Assembly (NCBI GenBank): GCA_020636095.1
Contig: JACJYN010000002.1
Coordinates: forward strand, 1,612,001-1,676,000
DNA length: 64,000 nucleotides
Source: Lewinellaceae bacterium
GTDB lineage: Bacteria > Bacteroidota > Bacteroidia > Chitinophagales > Saprospiraceae
Reading direction: 5' to 3'
Notes under the pieces: model-generated
Databases searched by the model: none
The model's input: only the letters and a program-made list of their open reading frames with translations
What the model was told of the DNA's origin: nothing
Shown: piece after piece, positions 16,466 to 24,194 of the stretch
Layout of the letters: each line of letters opens with the position of its first letter
Position numbering within the stretch: position 1 is the first letter of the stretch
Position numbers and translations under genes: made by a program

Positions 16466-17107
16466 ATGAAATTGCGCATACTATTGATATTATCCGTCCT
16501 GATCCTTGCTATTTCTGCCCGGGCACAGGATACCCAGAATAAACGCCTTATTCAGTTTTCCGGTATGGTGCTGGACGGGTCGGACGAACAACTGTATCCC
16601 GTACCTTACACCAACATACTGGTTAAAGGCAAGGGGCGAGGCACCTATTCCGACCTGAAAGGCTTTTTCTCCATCGTTGTGGAAAAAGGGGATGTGATCA
16701 TATTCTCCGCTATCGGTTATAAAACCGTGGAGTACAAAATTCCTGAAGACCTGGAGGATGACCGCTACTCCATTGTGCAACTCATGACCCAGGATACCAT
16801 CAACCTGCCTGAAACGGTCGTCTTTCCCTGGCCCAGCCGGGATCACTTCAAGCTTGAGTTTCTCGCAATGGACGTCACCCCGGAACTGCAGGAACGGGCC
16901 GCCAAAAACCTCGCCAACGAAACCCTCCGGCGCATGCGCAATGATGTCAGCGTCGACGGCAATGAACATGCCGATTATTACCTCCGGCAACAGGCCCGCG
17001 AATATTATTACATCGGCCAACAGCCCCCCATGAACATCTTCAACCCGGTGGCCTGGAAAAAATTCTTCGATTCCTGGAAAAACGGGGACTTCAAAAAGAA
17101 AGACTAA
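16466..17107 (+). CDS. exported protein with carboxypeptidase-regulatory-like domain
   Basis: A 213-aa exported protein. I use the ATG at 16466, which begins the signal peptide MKLRILLILSVLILAISARAQ; an in-frame TTG at 16457 would add only three residues. Residues about 25-100 form a CarboxypepD_reg-like beta-sandwich (FSGMVLDGSDE...PYTNILVKGKGRGTYSDLKGFFSIVVEKGDVIIFSAIGYKT), the domain found at the N-terminus of many TonB receptors. Here it is followed by about 110 residues of unassigned, Tyr/Gln-rich C-terminus ending PVAWKKFFDSWK. Stand-alone versions of this type are common in Bacteroidota, with unknown function at the outer membrane or periplasm. It converges on the next gene with 4 bp between stops. 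Confidence 0.75.
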   Translation: MKLRILLILSVLILAISARAQDTQNKRLIQFSGMVLDGSDEQLYPVPYTNILVKGKGRGTYSDLKGFFSIVVEKGDVIIFSAIGYKTVEYKIPEDLEDDRYSIVQLMTQDTINLPETVVFPWPSRDHFKLEFLAMDVTPELQERAAKNLANETLRRMRNDVSVDGNEHADYYLRQQAREYYYIGQQPPMNIFNPVAWKKFFDSWKNGDFKKKD

Positions 17108-17111
17108 GGAC

Positions 17112-17894
17112 TTATTTCCCGAATACCTTTCTTCCCCAGATCAAAACCTGAAAACCATAGATACCCAGCCAGAAGGCCAGCGCGGCGAAGGATAACATCC
17201 CCAAAGCTACATAGGGCTTTACAGACCGGAGGTTGATATTTAAAAACTCGAAGCAGATAAAATCGGTGGCCACAAAAACGGCGTGGATCACAAACAAGAA
17301 GAACAGTACCCTGATCAGGGTCCGCAGATACAATACCTGCTTTAGCTCCGGCGACCGCTTCCGGCGCAACTCCAGGCGTTTTTCCCGAATGTAACGATGC
17401 GAAAAATACAGATAGGCAATAAAGGTGGTCAAATACAGGAATTGCTCAAAGGCCCCGTAAAAGGGGTTGTAAAATGACCGGCCCCAGTGGCTTTTGAATT
17501 CGGCCGGCATAAAAAAGAGGCCCAAAAAGAAAAGGAACTGGAAAACGGGTAGCATGAAATGTTTGACATCCGTCCACCTCAATTCATAAGCCGGGTACAG
17601 GCTGAGCTTGACATAGTAAAAAAGCAGCGTGGGAAAGGCCAGTGTATAGTACAAGGGCAGAAACTTGACGCTTGGGAACCACTCATAAACCCCGGTAAAG
17701 TCCAATATGTTATGCAGCAGCGTAAGGCCATAGGCTATGAGCAGGAGCCCATAGAAAGCATTGGCCTTTAAACTGCCGGAGCGCTTCAGGAAAAACAGGG
17801 CGCCTATGGAAAGGTCGAGAGCCGCCACTACTGCCAGCAGGAAAATCAAAAGGTAAAAAAATATACTCCTGTCACCGATGTCCAGAAAGTCCAT
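17112..17894 (-). CDS. hypothetical 7-TM-like membrane protein
   Basis: A 260-aa, strongly hydrophobic protein with about seven predicted transmembrane segments (for example FFYLLIFLLAVVAALDL, FYGLLLIAYGLTLLHNI, PVFQFLFFLGLFF, YLRTLIRVLFFLFVIHAVF, VALGMLSFAALAFWLGI). The architecture and the Y-F-F-R/K-rich loops resemble the membrane sensor half of Bacteroidota AraC-type one-component regulators, but there is no DNA-binding domain. It may be a sensor fragment that lost its HTH or an independent protein. The 3' end abuts the convergent gene upstream. Confidence 0.6.
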   Translation of the reverse strand: MDFLDIGDRSIFFYLLIFLLAVVAALDLSIGALFFLKRSGSLKANAFYGLLLIAYGLTLLHNILDFTGVYEWFPSVKFLPLYYTLAFPTLLFYYVKLSLYPAYELRWTDVKHFMLPVFQFLFFLGLFFMPAEFKSHWGRSFYNPFYGAFEQFLYLTTFIAYLYFSHRYIREKRLELRRKRSPELKQVLYLRTLIRVLFFLFVIHAVFVATDFICFEFLNINLRSVKPYVALGMLSFAALAFWLGIYGFQVLIWGRKVFGK

Positions 17895-17922
17895 CGCTCT
17901 ATTTTTGAATCAAACAGCTTTT

Positions 17923-17957
17923 TGCAACTTCGAACCTTAAACACAGAACGTTGAACA
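17923..17957. repeat. degenerate AACTTCG...ACACAGAAC repeat, copy 2
   Basis: Second member of the low-complexity repeat also seen at 6926-6958. It lies just past the end of the small exported protein gene (17963-18457). Confidence 0.5.
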
Positions 17958-17962
17958 GGCCC

Positions 17963-18457
17963 TTACCTCCCTTCCGTGGTATTGTCAAAAGTGAGTTGCA
18001 GTTGCCCGTGCAGGCTCTTCATCTCATCCAGTAACTCTTCCGGGCCAGTGATGGTAAGAATCAGGTACACATCTCCCTTTGATAACATCTGAGCGTACTG
18101 GTAGTAAGTACCGGCAGAAAATAAAGCCTCAAATCCCTGTTCTGTGGTTTCGGTTTCCAGGTCTTCCGCCCCGGCGCCGATCACCGCTGCAAAATCAGCT
18201 TTGGTAAAATCGTGTATTTTGTTCGGCGTCCAGTTCATTACATTGTACGAACCAGAAACAGAAGCTTGTATTCCATTGGCGGCCTCCAGAACGACCCCGT
18301 CTCCATTGATCGGGCGTTCTGATGAAAGCTTGAGTTCCGCCGGATATTTGATGCAGTACCCAAAGCGGTTATTGCAGTATGTTTTGGTTGCCTGAGCTGT
18401 TAGAGAAGATACAGCGATCAGCACGATGGATAGCAGGGTGAAAATTGTTTTTTGCAT
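17963..18457 (-). CDS. small exported protein of unknown function
   Basis: A 164-aa protein with a clear signal peptide (MQKTIFTLLSIVLIAVSSLTAQA). Two cysteines follow closely (YCNNRFGYCIKYP). The mature part alternates beta-like segments (VVLEAANGIQASVSGSYNV, GDVYLILTITGP), reminiscent of small periplasmic proteins of the PsbP/DUF1795 type, but no family is assigned. A degenerate intergenic repeat lies immediately beyond its stop codon. Confidence 0.6.
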   Translation of the reverse strand: MQKTIFTLLSIVLIAVSSLTAQATKTYCNNRFGYCIKYPAELKLSSERPINGDGVVLEAANGIQASVSGSYNVMNWTPNKIHDFTKADFAAVIGAGAEDLETETTEQGFEALFSAGTYYQYAQMLSKGDVYLILTITGPEELLDEMKSLHGQLQLTFDNTTEGR

Positions 18458-18595
18458 AGTATTCAGTTTTTCCTAAATATAATGATAATTATCGTCAGCT
18501 AAAACCGTTCCGGCTTAAAACGGCCGCTGGTTGTTTTTATCTTCACGATGGTATTCTATTTATTTTGTACCAACTGATGATATACATTCAATAAC

Positions 18596-18793
18596 ATGAA
18601 AACACATAAGAAGGTGTTTCTACTTTCTTTACTGCTGATTTTTGTTCTTAACCTTTCGGCTCAGGAAGCAGATACGACAAGCCTGGGCTATCAGGTGGGC
18701 TATCACATCGGCAATTGGTTGCCATTTAGTATTATTGTACTGTTAACGCTGCTGGTGCTCCTCAAATCGAGCCGCCAGAAACGAGACAGCTAA
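18596..18793 (+). CDS. small membrane protein
   Basis: A 65-aa protein with an N-terminal signal-like segment (MKTHKKVFLLSLLLIFVLNLSAQE) and a second hydrophobic helix near the C-terminus (WLPFSIIVLLTLLVLLKSS), ending in basic residues. Its frame is open from a good ATG and it lies 17 bp before the MpaB-like oxygenase gene, so the two are probably co-transcribed. No function is assigned. Confidence 0.55.
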   Translation: MKTHKKVFLLSLLLIFVLNLSAQEADTTSLGYQVGYHIGNWLPFSIIVLLTLLVLLKSSRQKRDS

Positions 18794-18810
18794 CCCTAAA
18801 CCCAAAAGGG

Positions 18811-19956
18811 ATGAGTAAAACCGACACCTGGACAGATAGCCGGCTGGAGCAACTCCGGTATCAGGCCGACCAGCCGGCGGACGAGGCCATGGCGCATATT
18901 CTGGCCAACAAGGGAAAAGAGGAAGCCTACCGCATCTTCGACTTGTTGATCCGTAATATTGAGATGCCCAGCAATCAACTGCCGTCCGAATTGCAGCCCT
19001 TTTTCGAGGCCACCCAGTCTTTGCCCTCCTTTGCCGATGAAGATGCCATCGCCGAAGCGCACCGCTTTTTCCTGGACCATGGCGCCAAGTGCCTTTTTTT
19101 GTTATACTACAAATCACTCCCTCTGCTGTACTGCATAAGTAAAGGCGCCCCGGTGCTGGTCCGCACCAGCCGGTTGACCAACGAAGACCAATCCCTCCGG
19201 ATCTTTGCCCGGCGCATTGCCGAAACAGGGCAGTTCCTCATCGACGTCATGACGCCAGGAGAACTAACCATCCGGGGCCGGGGCATACAGTCTATCCAAA
19301 AGGTACGGCTTATTCACGCAGCTATCCGCCAGTTCCTGATCGCTGAAGGCTGGGACAAACAAGGCCTCGGGCTCCCGATCAACCAGGAGGATATGGCGAT
19401 GACCCTCATGACTTTCAGCGTTGCGGTACTCGATGGCCTGGAGCAGTTCGGCATCCACGAGCCCCCGGCCTTGCAGGAGGCCTACTTCCATACCTGGAGA
19501 GCCATCGGCCACAACCTGGGCGTCGTCGAAGAGTTGCTCCCCGATAATGTAGCCGAAGGGCGCCTCCTGATGAATAAAATTCTCGATCGACAGGCCGCCG
19601 CCTCGGAAGAAGGCCAATTACTTACTCAATCCCTGATCGATTTCGCCCAGAGCATGCTCAGGAACGAAAAACTTGCCCCGGCCCCGGAAACCATTATCCG
19701 ATACCTCATCGGAACAGAACGCGCCAGCCTGTTAGGCCTGGCGCCCAAAGAGGGCTGCCTGTCCATCGCCCTGCCCCATGCCCTACGAGCCCTATTCCGC
19801 CTCGGCGAGCGCCTGGAAGACAAAGTGGATGGGCCGCTGGACGAAGTGCTCGGCCTCCTTTCCCGACAAACCGTAAAGGCCATGGTGGGCTATTTCGATA
19901 ATTACAAGGGGCGGAAATTCCAGATCCCACAGGCGATGCAGACGGAGTGGTTGTAG
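18811..19956 (+). CDS. MpaB/rubber-oxygenase-like family protein (DUF2236)
   Basis: A 381-aa protein of the oxygenase MpaB/latex-clearing-protein (DUF2236) family, which are alpha-helical b-type haem proteins. Seen: FLLYYKSLPLLYCISKGAPVL, then KVRLIHAAIR, the NQEDMAMTLMTFSVAVLDGLEQFG core, and a W-R-A-I-G-HNLGV helix; the histidines in LIHAAIR and GHNLG are candidate haem-associated residues. No signal peptide is present, so it should be cytoplasmic, unlike secreted rubber oxygenases. The start is an ATG 17 bp after the small membrane protein gene. The substrate is unknown; bacterial members of this family are rarely characterised. Confidence 0.8.
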   Translation: MSKTDTWTDSRLEQLRYQADQPADEAMAHILANKGKEEAYRIFDLLIRNIEMPSNQLPSELQPFFEATQSLPSFADEDAIAEAHRFFLDHGAKCLFLLYYKSLPLLYCISKGAPVLVRTSRLTNEDQSLRIFARRIAETGQFLIDVMTPGELTIRGRGIQSIQKVRLIHAAIRQFLIAEGWDKQGLGLPINQEDMAMTLMTFSVAVLDGLEQFGIHEPPALQEAYFHTWRAIGHNLGVVEELLPDNVAEGRLLMNKILDRQAAASEEGQLLTQSLIDFAQSMLRNEKLAPAPETIIRYLIGTERASLLGLAPKEGCLSIALPHALRALFRLGERLEDKVDGPLDEVLGLLSRQTVKAMVGYFDNYKGRKFQIPQAMQTEWL

Positions 19957-20037
19957 GAGGCGGTCCGGCAGGAAGTGAGAAAAACGGCTTCGAAAATAAA
20001 GGCTAGAGCTTCATGTTTGAAGGATTCTGCCCCAAGA

Positions 20038-20134
20038 GGATGGCTATATTGTTGCCGGCCGCCCCCCCTTGTATCGAAGGCTTTGCCACAATATAACCAT
20101 CCAGCAATATAACAATATAACCATCCAACAATCT
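20038..20134. repeat. intergenic CAATATAACCATCC repeat cluster
   Basis: GGATGGCTATATTGT (20038-20052) pairs with ACAATATAACCATCC (20088-20102) with one mismatch, forming a 15-bp stem. The right arm is then partly repeated in direct orientation up to about 20127. The cluster ends just before the ATG at 20135, so the leader of the dehydratase gene carries it. Confidence 0.6.
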
Positions 20135-21091
20135 ATGAACCAACTCCACCACATCCCCAGCGCCGCAGACATCCGCGCCACCCACGAAGCCATCCGCCCG
20201 ATGATCCACCGGACGCCGGTGCTTACCTGCGAGAGCATCAATACTATGGCGGGCGCCCGGCTGTTCTTCAAGTGTGAAAACTTCCAGAAAATAGGCGCCT
20301 TCAAGATGCGCGGCGCCGCCAGCGCCGCCCTTCGGCTGAGCGACAAGGAAAAAGAACGCGGCCTGGCCACCCATTCCTCCGGCAACCACGCCCAGGCGGT
20401 TGCGCTGAGCGCCAGGCTGCTCGGCCTCCCTGCTTATATCGTTATGCCCAATACTTCCCCGGCGATCAAAAAGGCGGCCACCGAAGGCTACGGAGCGGAG
20501 GTCACCCTCTGTGAAAACACCCTGGCGGCCCGGGAACGCACCCTTGAAGCAGTAGTGGAACGCACCGGCGCCACCTTCATCCATCCCTTCAACGACTACA
20601 ACGTCATCGCCGGGCAGGCCACCGCCGCCAAAGAACTCATCGAGGATACTGAGGCGCTGGACTGCATCATTGCCCCCGTCGGCGGTGGTGGGCTGATGAG
20701 CGGCACGGCCCTCAGCACCCGCTACTTCTCTCCCGGCACGCTGGCATACGGCGCCGAACCCAAAGCAGTAGACGATGCTTACCGCTCCTTCAAAAGCGGA
20801 ACCCTGCTGGAGAACACCACCATCGACACCATCGCCGACGGCCTGCGCACCAACCTGGGCGAAAAAACATTCGACATCATCCAACGCGAACTGGAAGATA
20901 TATTCACCGTCAGCGAAGAGGCCATCATCGCCGCCATGCGGCTGGTGTGGGAGCGCATGAAGATCGTCATCGAACCCTCCTGCGCGGTGCCCCTGGCAGC
21001 TGTGTTGGCCAACCGCCCGGTTTTTGAGGGGAAGAAGGTGGGAGTGATACTGACCGGGGGGAATGTGGATTTGGGTAAGTTGCCGTTTTAA
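20135..21091 (+). CDS. PLP-dependent serine/threonine dehydratase-like enzyme
   Basis: A 318-aa fold-type-II PLP enzyme of the threonine ammonia-lyase/serine racemase group. Seen: PLP lysine K57 in KIGAFKMRG, SSGNHAQAVALSA (phosphate/substrate loop), the GGGGLMSG phosphate-binding glycine loop near 180, and a C-terminal LTGGNVD. There is no ACT regulatory domain, so it is the catabolic or racemase-like form. A longer frame back to 20069 consists of translated repeat DNA; the ATG at 20135 begins the family N-terminus and is preferred. Likely activities are deamination of L-Thr/L-Ser, 3-hydroxyaspartate dehydration or serine racemisation; sequence alone does not decide. msrA follows at 86 bp. 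Confidence 0.85.
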   Translation: MNQLHHIPSAADIRATHEAIRPMIHRTPVLTCESINTMAGARLFFKCENFQKIGAFKMRGAASAALRLSDKEKERGLATHSSGNHAQAVALSARLLGLPAYIVMPNTSPAIKKAATEGYGAEVTLCENTLAARERTLEAVVERTGATFIHPFNDYNVIAGQATAAKELIEDTEALDCIIAPVGGGGLMSGTALSTRYFSPGTLAYGAEPKAVDDAYRSFKSGTLLENTTIDTIADGLRTNLGEKTFDIIQRELEDIFTVSEEAIIAAMRLVWERMKIVIEPSCAVPLAAVLANRPVFEGKKVGVILTGGNVDLGKLPF

Positions 21092-21177
21092 GGATTGGTA
21101 ACCGAACATTATTGATAAATTCGTGATAGATTTGTGATAACAAAGCCCCCCGCCTCAGTGTTAGGAAAAGAAAAAGC

Positions 21178-21879
21178 ATGAAAAAGATAATCCTTTTGTT
21201 CACCGTGGGCCTGTTTGCCTGGAGCTGCGCCAACTCGCAGAAGGCAGATATTCCTGCCCGCGATAAGAACATCGAATACGCCAAGGGTGTATCCAACATT
21301 TCCAAGATCGAAAAGCAGCTGGATGATGGCCTCTCCCGTGCCGTCTTCGCCGGCGGCTGTTTTTGGTGTGTGGAAGAAGTCTTCGAGCGTGTCAAAGGCG
21401 TAGAGGAAGCGGTTTCCGGTTATGCCGGGCCGGATGCCCCCAAGCCTACCTACGAGCTCGTTTGCACCGGCACCACCGATTACGCAGAGTCGGTAGCCGT
21501 TTACTACGATCCCGAAAAGGTCAGCTACGAAGAACTGCTTACCGCCTTCTTCGCCGGCCATGACCCCACCCAACTCAACCGCCAGGGGCCGGATGTGGGG
21601 CCGCAGTACCGCTCCGCTGTTTTCTATCAAAATGAGGAGGAAAAGCAGCTGGCCCAGGCCTACATCGATAAGCTGAACGCCTCCGGAAAATACGACAAAC
21701 CCATTGCCACTACCCTGGAACCCCTCGGCGTTTTCTACGTAGCTGAAGGCTATCACCAGGATTACTACCCGGGCCACCTCAGCCAGCCCTACGTGGCGCG
21801 CGTTTCCGTACCCAAAGTGGAAAAATTCACCAAAGCGCATCCCGAGTTGTTGAAAGAGGGATATCAGAGTGACAAATAG
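21178..21879 (+). CDS. msrA: peptide-methionine (S)-S-oxide reductase, lipoprotein
   Basis: A 233-aa MsrA that reduces the S-epimer of methionine sulfoxide. The catalytic motif GGCFWC contains C61, followed by E65/E66. SGYAGPDAPKPTYELVC, YDPEKVSYEELL and HDPTQLNRQGPDVGPQYRSAVFY are MsrA hallmarks. The N-terminus is a lipoprotein signal with lipobox FAWSC (Cys17), so the enzyme is probably membrane-anchored in the envelope and protects exported proteins. An MsrB domain is absent. Length beyond the signal is normal. Confidence 0.96.
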   Translation: MKKIILLFTVGLFAWSCANSQKADIPARDKNIEYAKGVSNISKIEKQLDDGLSRAVFAGGCFWCVEEVFERVKGVEEAVSGYAGPDAPKPTYELVCTGTTDYAESVAVYYDPEKVSYEELLTAFFAGHDPTQLNRQGPDVGPQYRSAVFYQNEEEKQLAQAYIDKLNASGKYDKPIATTLEPLGVFYVAEGYHQDYYPGHLSQPYVARVSVPKVEKFTKAHPELLKEGYQSDK

Positions 21880-21968
21880 CCTACTGGAGCGTCAATAGCG
21901 AGGTAGTTGTCATAAAAAATATATTCGAACGCTACGGGCAATGTCCCGCAGGCGGAGGTGCAGCAGGC

Positions 21969-22083
21969 TTAGGGATCGCGCAATAATAAGTTACTCAGAA
22001 TAGACGAAGTTATTTTGTGCGCTGACAAGGCAAAAAACGTAGGCATAGTGGGGCTAGCCTGCAACACAGCAATAAAAACGAAA
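21969..22083. repeat. diverged, half-length copy of the palindromic repeat
   Basis: The 28 bases at 21969-21996 match the left terminal repeat of the 16127 and 42902 copies at 20 of 28 positions. The following segment (TTATTTTGTGCGCTG-ACAAGGC...ACG) parallels their ATTTTGTCGCTGGACAAGGC...ACG block. The centre again has a short TAG/CTA hairpin with a different loop, then GCAACACAGC parallels GCAACGCAGT. The right terminal repeat is not present; the next gene starts there. Confidence 0.55.
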
Positions 22084-22086
22084 GCC

Positions 22087-22500
22087 ATGAGTGAATTCAA
22101 ACAAGTCGTCAACGAAGGAGTGAAAAAAGTAGGAAGCTGGGTTAAGCGCTTCTTCCTCATTCTTCTGCTGTTGGCCATCGCCGGCGGCGGCGCTTATGTA
22201 TGGGTATCCAGCTGGACCTACAGCGACGGCACCCGCGCCGGCAACCTGATCAAAATTTCCAAAAAGGGGATGGTTTTTAAAACCTACGAAGGACAGCTCA
22301 ATCTCGGCGGCTTTCAGCAGGACCCCGACGGAGTAAGCGGCAATATCTGGAACTTCTCCGTGCCGAAAAGAGAGGTCTACGAACAAATGCAGAATTACGA
22401 GGGTAAACAGGTGAAACTCTATTATAAGGAGCGCTACAACGCCATGCCCTGGCAGGGAAAGACGAATTATTTCGTGTATAAGGTGCAGGCGGTGGAGTGA
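22087..22500 (+). CDS. small single-pass membrane protein, unknown
   Basis: A 137-aa protein: a short charged N-terminus, one transmembrane helix at about residues 22-42 (FFLILLLLAIAGGGAYVWVSSW), and a beta-rich extracytoplasmic domain (TRAGNLIKISKKGMVFKTYEGQLNLGG...GKTNYFVYKV). The start is the ATG at 22087; upstream codons (TTG 22015) belong to the diverged repeat. Bacteroidota relatives are often mislabelled 6-phosphogluconate dehydrogenase; nothing in it resembles that enzyme. Function unknown. Confidence 0.65.
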   Translation: MSEFKQVVNEGVKKVGSWVKRFFLILLLLAIAGGGAYVWVSSWTYSDGTRAGNLIKISKKGMVFKTYEGQLNLGGFQQDPDGVSGNIWNFSVPKREVYEQMQNYEGKQVKLYYKERYNAMPWQGKTNYFVYKVQAVE

Positions 22501-22509
22501 GGGGGGGCG

Positions 22510-22549
22510 GTGTATCGGTGTATCAGTGTATCGGTGTATCAGTGTATCA
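22510..22549. repeat. GTGTATCR tandem repeat (5 units)
   Basis: Five uninterrupted 8-bp units, GTGTATCG or GTGTATCA, lie between the stop of the small membrane protein gene and the convergent EamA gene. The same unit recurs near 28142-28202 and 60800-60875. Confidence 0.9.
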
Positions 22550-23452
22550 GTTCTTCACCAGATACACACCCGACAGGATCAACCCCATGCCCAGCAGGTG
22601 AAAGAGCGTGATGGGCTCGCCGTCGAAAGCACCCCAACTGAGGGCAACGATGGGCACCAGATAGCTGATCATGGAAGCGAACACAGGGGTCGTCCACTGC
22701 ACCAGTTTAAAAAAAATGATAGAAGCCAGCACCGTGCCCATCAACGCCAGAATGGTGACATAACCCAGCGCCAGCCAGGCGCCCTCCTGATGCCCCAGCA
22801 CGTCCAAAAAATCGGTGGAAAACAGGAAAGCAATGGCTGGCAGCCCCACCATGACAAAAGCGGCCGCACTGATGGTCACCGCACTCATGTCGCGCAGATA
22901 CGTGCCGACCACATTGGAGCTGGTGGCGTAGCAGATCGTGCCCACGACTACCAAAAGGCCAAACCAGGGGTTGCCCTGAGCGCCGGCTTCCTTTCCAAAT
23001 AAAATGAGCATAGCGGCGCCCACCAGGCCCACCATGACGCCCAGTATCTTCGCCAACGGGGCGCTGGAGCCAAACAGCAACGCTCCCAAAAGTAAAGTAA
23101 ACAAAGGCGTCAGAGAGTTGAGGACGCCGGCTACGGAACTGCTGATGTGCATCTGCGCAATGGCGAACATAAATGCCGGAATGGCCGTACCCGTGAGGCC
23201 GACCACCAGCAACGATTTCCACCGCGACCAGTCCACCCGCCGAAAACGGTAGATCAATACCGGAAGGAAAGCCAAAGCGGAAATAGACAACCGCATGGTG
23301 GCCAGTTGGTTGGAGGAGTACACTTCCAGCCCTTTTTTGATGAGAATGTAAGAGCTGCCCCAGATGAGGCTGAGGGCCACCAATACCGCCCAACTTTTCC
23401 AATCTGGAGGGGCTGATTCGGCGGCTTTTGTTTTGGTGGCTGTTGCGTTCAA
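22547..23452 (-). CDS. EamA/DMT-family transporter
   Basis: A 301-aa drug/metabolite transporter with ten predicted transmembrane helices in two EamA repeats. Seen: ALSLIWGSSYILIKKGLE at the start of repeat 1, FAIAQMHISSSVAGVLNSLTPLFTLLLGALLFG at its end, and the matching SMISYLVPIVALSWGAFDGEPIT in repeat 2. It probably exports amino acids, nucleobases or related metabolites across the inner membrane; the substrate is unknown. An alanine-rich N-terminal extension of about 22 residues precedes helix 1. Its 3' end touches the GTGTATCR repeat array. Confidence 0.88.
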   Translation of the reverse strand: MNATATKTKAAESAPPDWKSWAVLVALSLIWGSSYILIKKGLEVYSSNQLATMRLSISALAFLPVLIYRFRRVDWSRWKSLLVVGLTGTAIPAFMFAIAQMHISSSVAGVLNSLTPLFTLLLGALLFGSSAPLAKILGVMVGLVGAAMLILFGKEAGAQGNPWFGLLVVVGTICYATSSNVVGTYLRDMSAVTISAAAFVMVGLPAIAFLFSTDFLDVLGHQEGAWLALGYVTILALMGTVLASIIFFKLVQWTTPVFASMISYLVPIVALSWGAFDGEPITLFHLLGMGLILSGVYLVKN

Positions 23453-23530
23453 GTTGGTGTGGTTTTAATTGTTACCTAGCAAACCTGTAGGAGGCGGGAA
23501 AGGTTGCGAAAAAAGGAGCCCGCCCCGGTT

Positions 23531-23560
23531 TTGCCCACTACTCAATTCCTCCTACCTTTG
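23531..23560 (+). promoter_or_regulatory. promoter of the YkgJ-family gene
   Basis: TTG at 23531-23533 (within TTTTG) and TACCTTTG at 23553-23560 with 19-nt spacing match the Bacteroidota consensus. The ATG at 23586 then has a leader of about 20 nt, which supports that start over an upstream in-frame one. Confidence 0.6.
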
Positions 23561-23585
23561 CCCACGGCACAACGCGAGAATAACC

Positions 23586-24104
23586 ATGGAAGAACGATCA
23601 ACCGAAGAGATGCCCGAGCGCCTGCGACACCTGCGCCAGCGCGCTATGGACGAAAAGAAGGCCAATAAAAAGTATTTCCACAAACTGGCTCAACGCAAGC
23701 CGAAAGAACTGGATACTATCGTAGCTACCCTGCACGAGTCGGTTTTTGAACATACCGACTGCCTGCAGTGCGCCAATTGCTGCAAAACCACCAGCCCCAT
23801 CTTCCGGGATAAAGACATCGAACGCATCGCTGCCCACCTCCGGATGCGCCCCGGAGAATTGGTGGAAAAATACCTGCATATCGATGAAGAGGGAGATTAT
23901 GTGCTCAACGAAAGCCCCTGCCCCTTTCTGGGCGCCGACAACTACTGTTCTATCTATGACAGCCGCCCGAAGGCCTGCCGTGAATATCCGCATACTGACC
24001 GGAAAAACTTCCACCAGATCCTGGGCCTGACGCTGAAGAATACAGGGGTCTGCCCGGCGGCTTTCGAGGTGGTGAAAAGGCTGCGGGAGGTGCTGCCCCA
24101 ATAA
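23586..24104 (+). CDS. YkgJ-family Fe-S cluster protein
   Basis: A 172-aa protein of the YkgJ/CxxCxxCC (UPF0153) family. It has C-L-Q-C-A-N-C-C near residue 58, CPFLGADNYCSIYDSRPKACREYP near 118, and a late C, a set of Cys residues expected to bind a zinc or iron-sulfur centre. I start at the ATG 23586, just downstream of a good promoter; the frame is open further upstream but that segment lacks homology. The N-terminal 45 residues are charged and helical. Family function is poorly defined. The 3' end converges on an outer-membrane protein gene across a terminator hairpin. Confidence 0.85.
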   Translation: MEERSTEEMPERLRHLRQRAMDEKKANKKYFHKLAQRKPKELDTIVATLHESVFEHTDCLQCANCCKTTSPIFRDKDIERIAAHLRMRPGELVEKYLHIDEEGDYVLNESPCPFLGADNYCSIYDSRPKACREYPHTDRKNFHQILGLTLKNTGVCPAAFEVVKRLREVLPQ

Positions 24105-24106
24105 AA

Positions 24107-24139
24107 ACAGCGCAGCAACCCTGTCGGGCGCTGCGCTGT
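24107..24139. terminator. bidirectional terminator hairpin
   Basis: ACAGCGCAGC (24107-24116) and GCTGCGCTGT (24130-24139) are perfect 10-bp arms with a 13-nt loop and an A-run on the left side. It lies between convergent genes, so it can serve the minus-strand gene with a U-tract and the YkgJ gene without. Confidence 0.7.
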
Positions 24140-24194
24140 ATATCAGCAGATGATTAGCTTCTTAAAAAAGAGTTGTTCGTTAGTGCGTCGGGAG

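Noticed and set aside
20069..20134. Longer N-terminus for the dehydratase
   Set aside because: The added residues (Ile/Thr/Gln repeats) translate the CAATATAACCATCC repeat; the family N-terminus begins at 20135.
22510..22549. Possible CRISPR-like direct repeat array
   Set aside because: The unit is only 8 bp with no spacers and no cas genes nearby, so it is a short tandem repeat.
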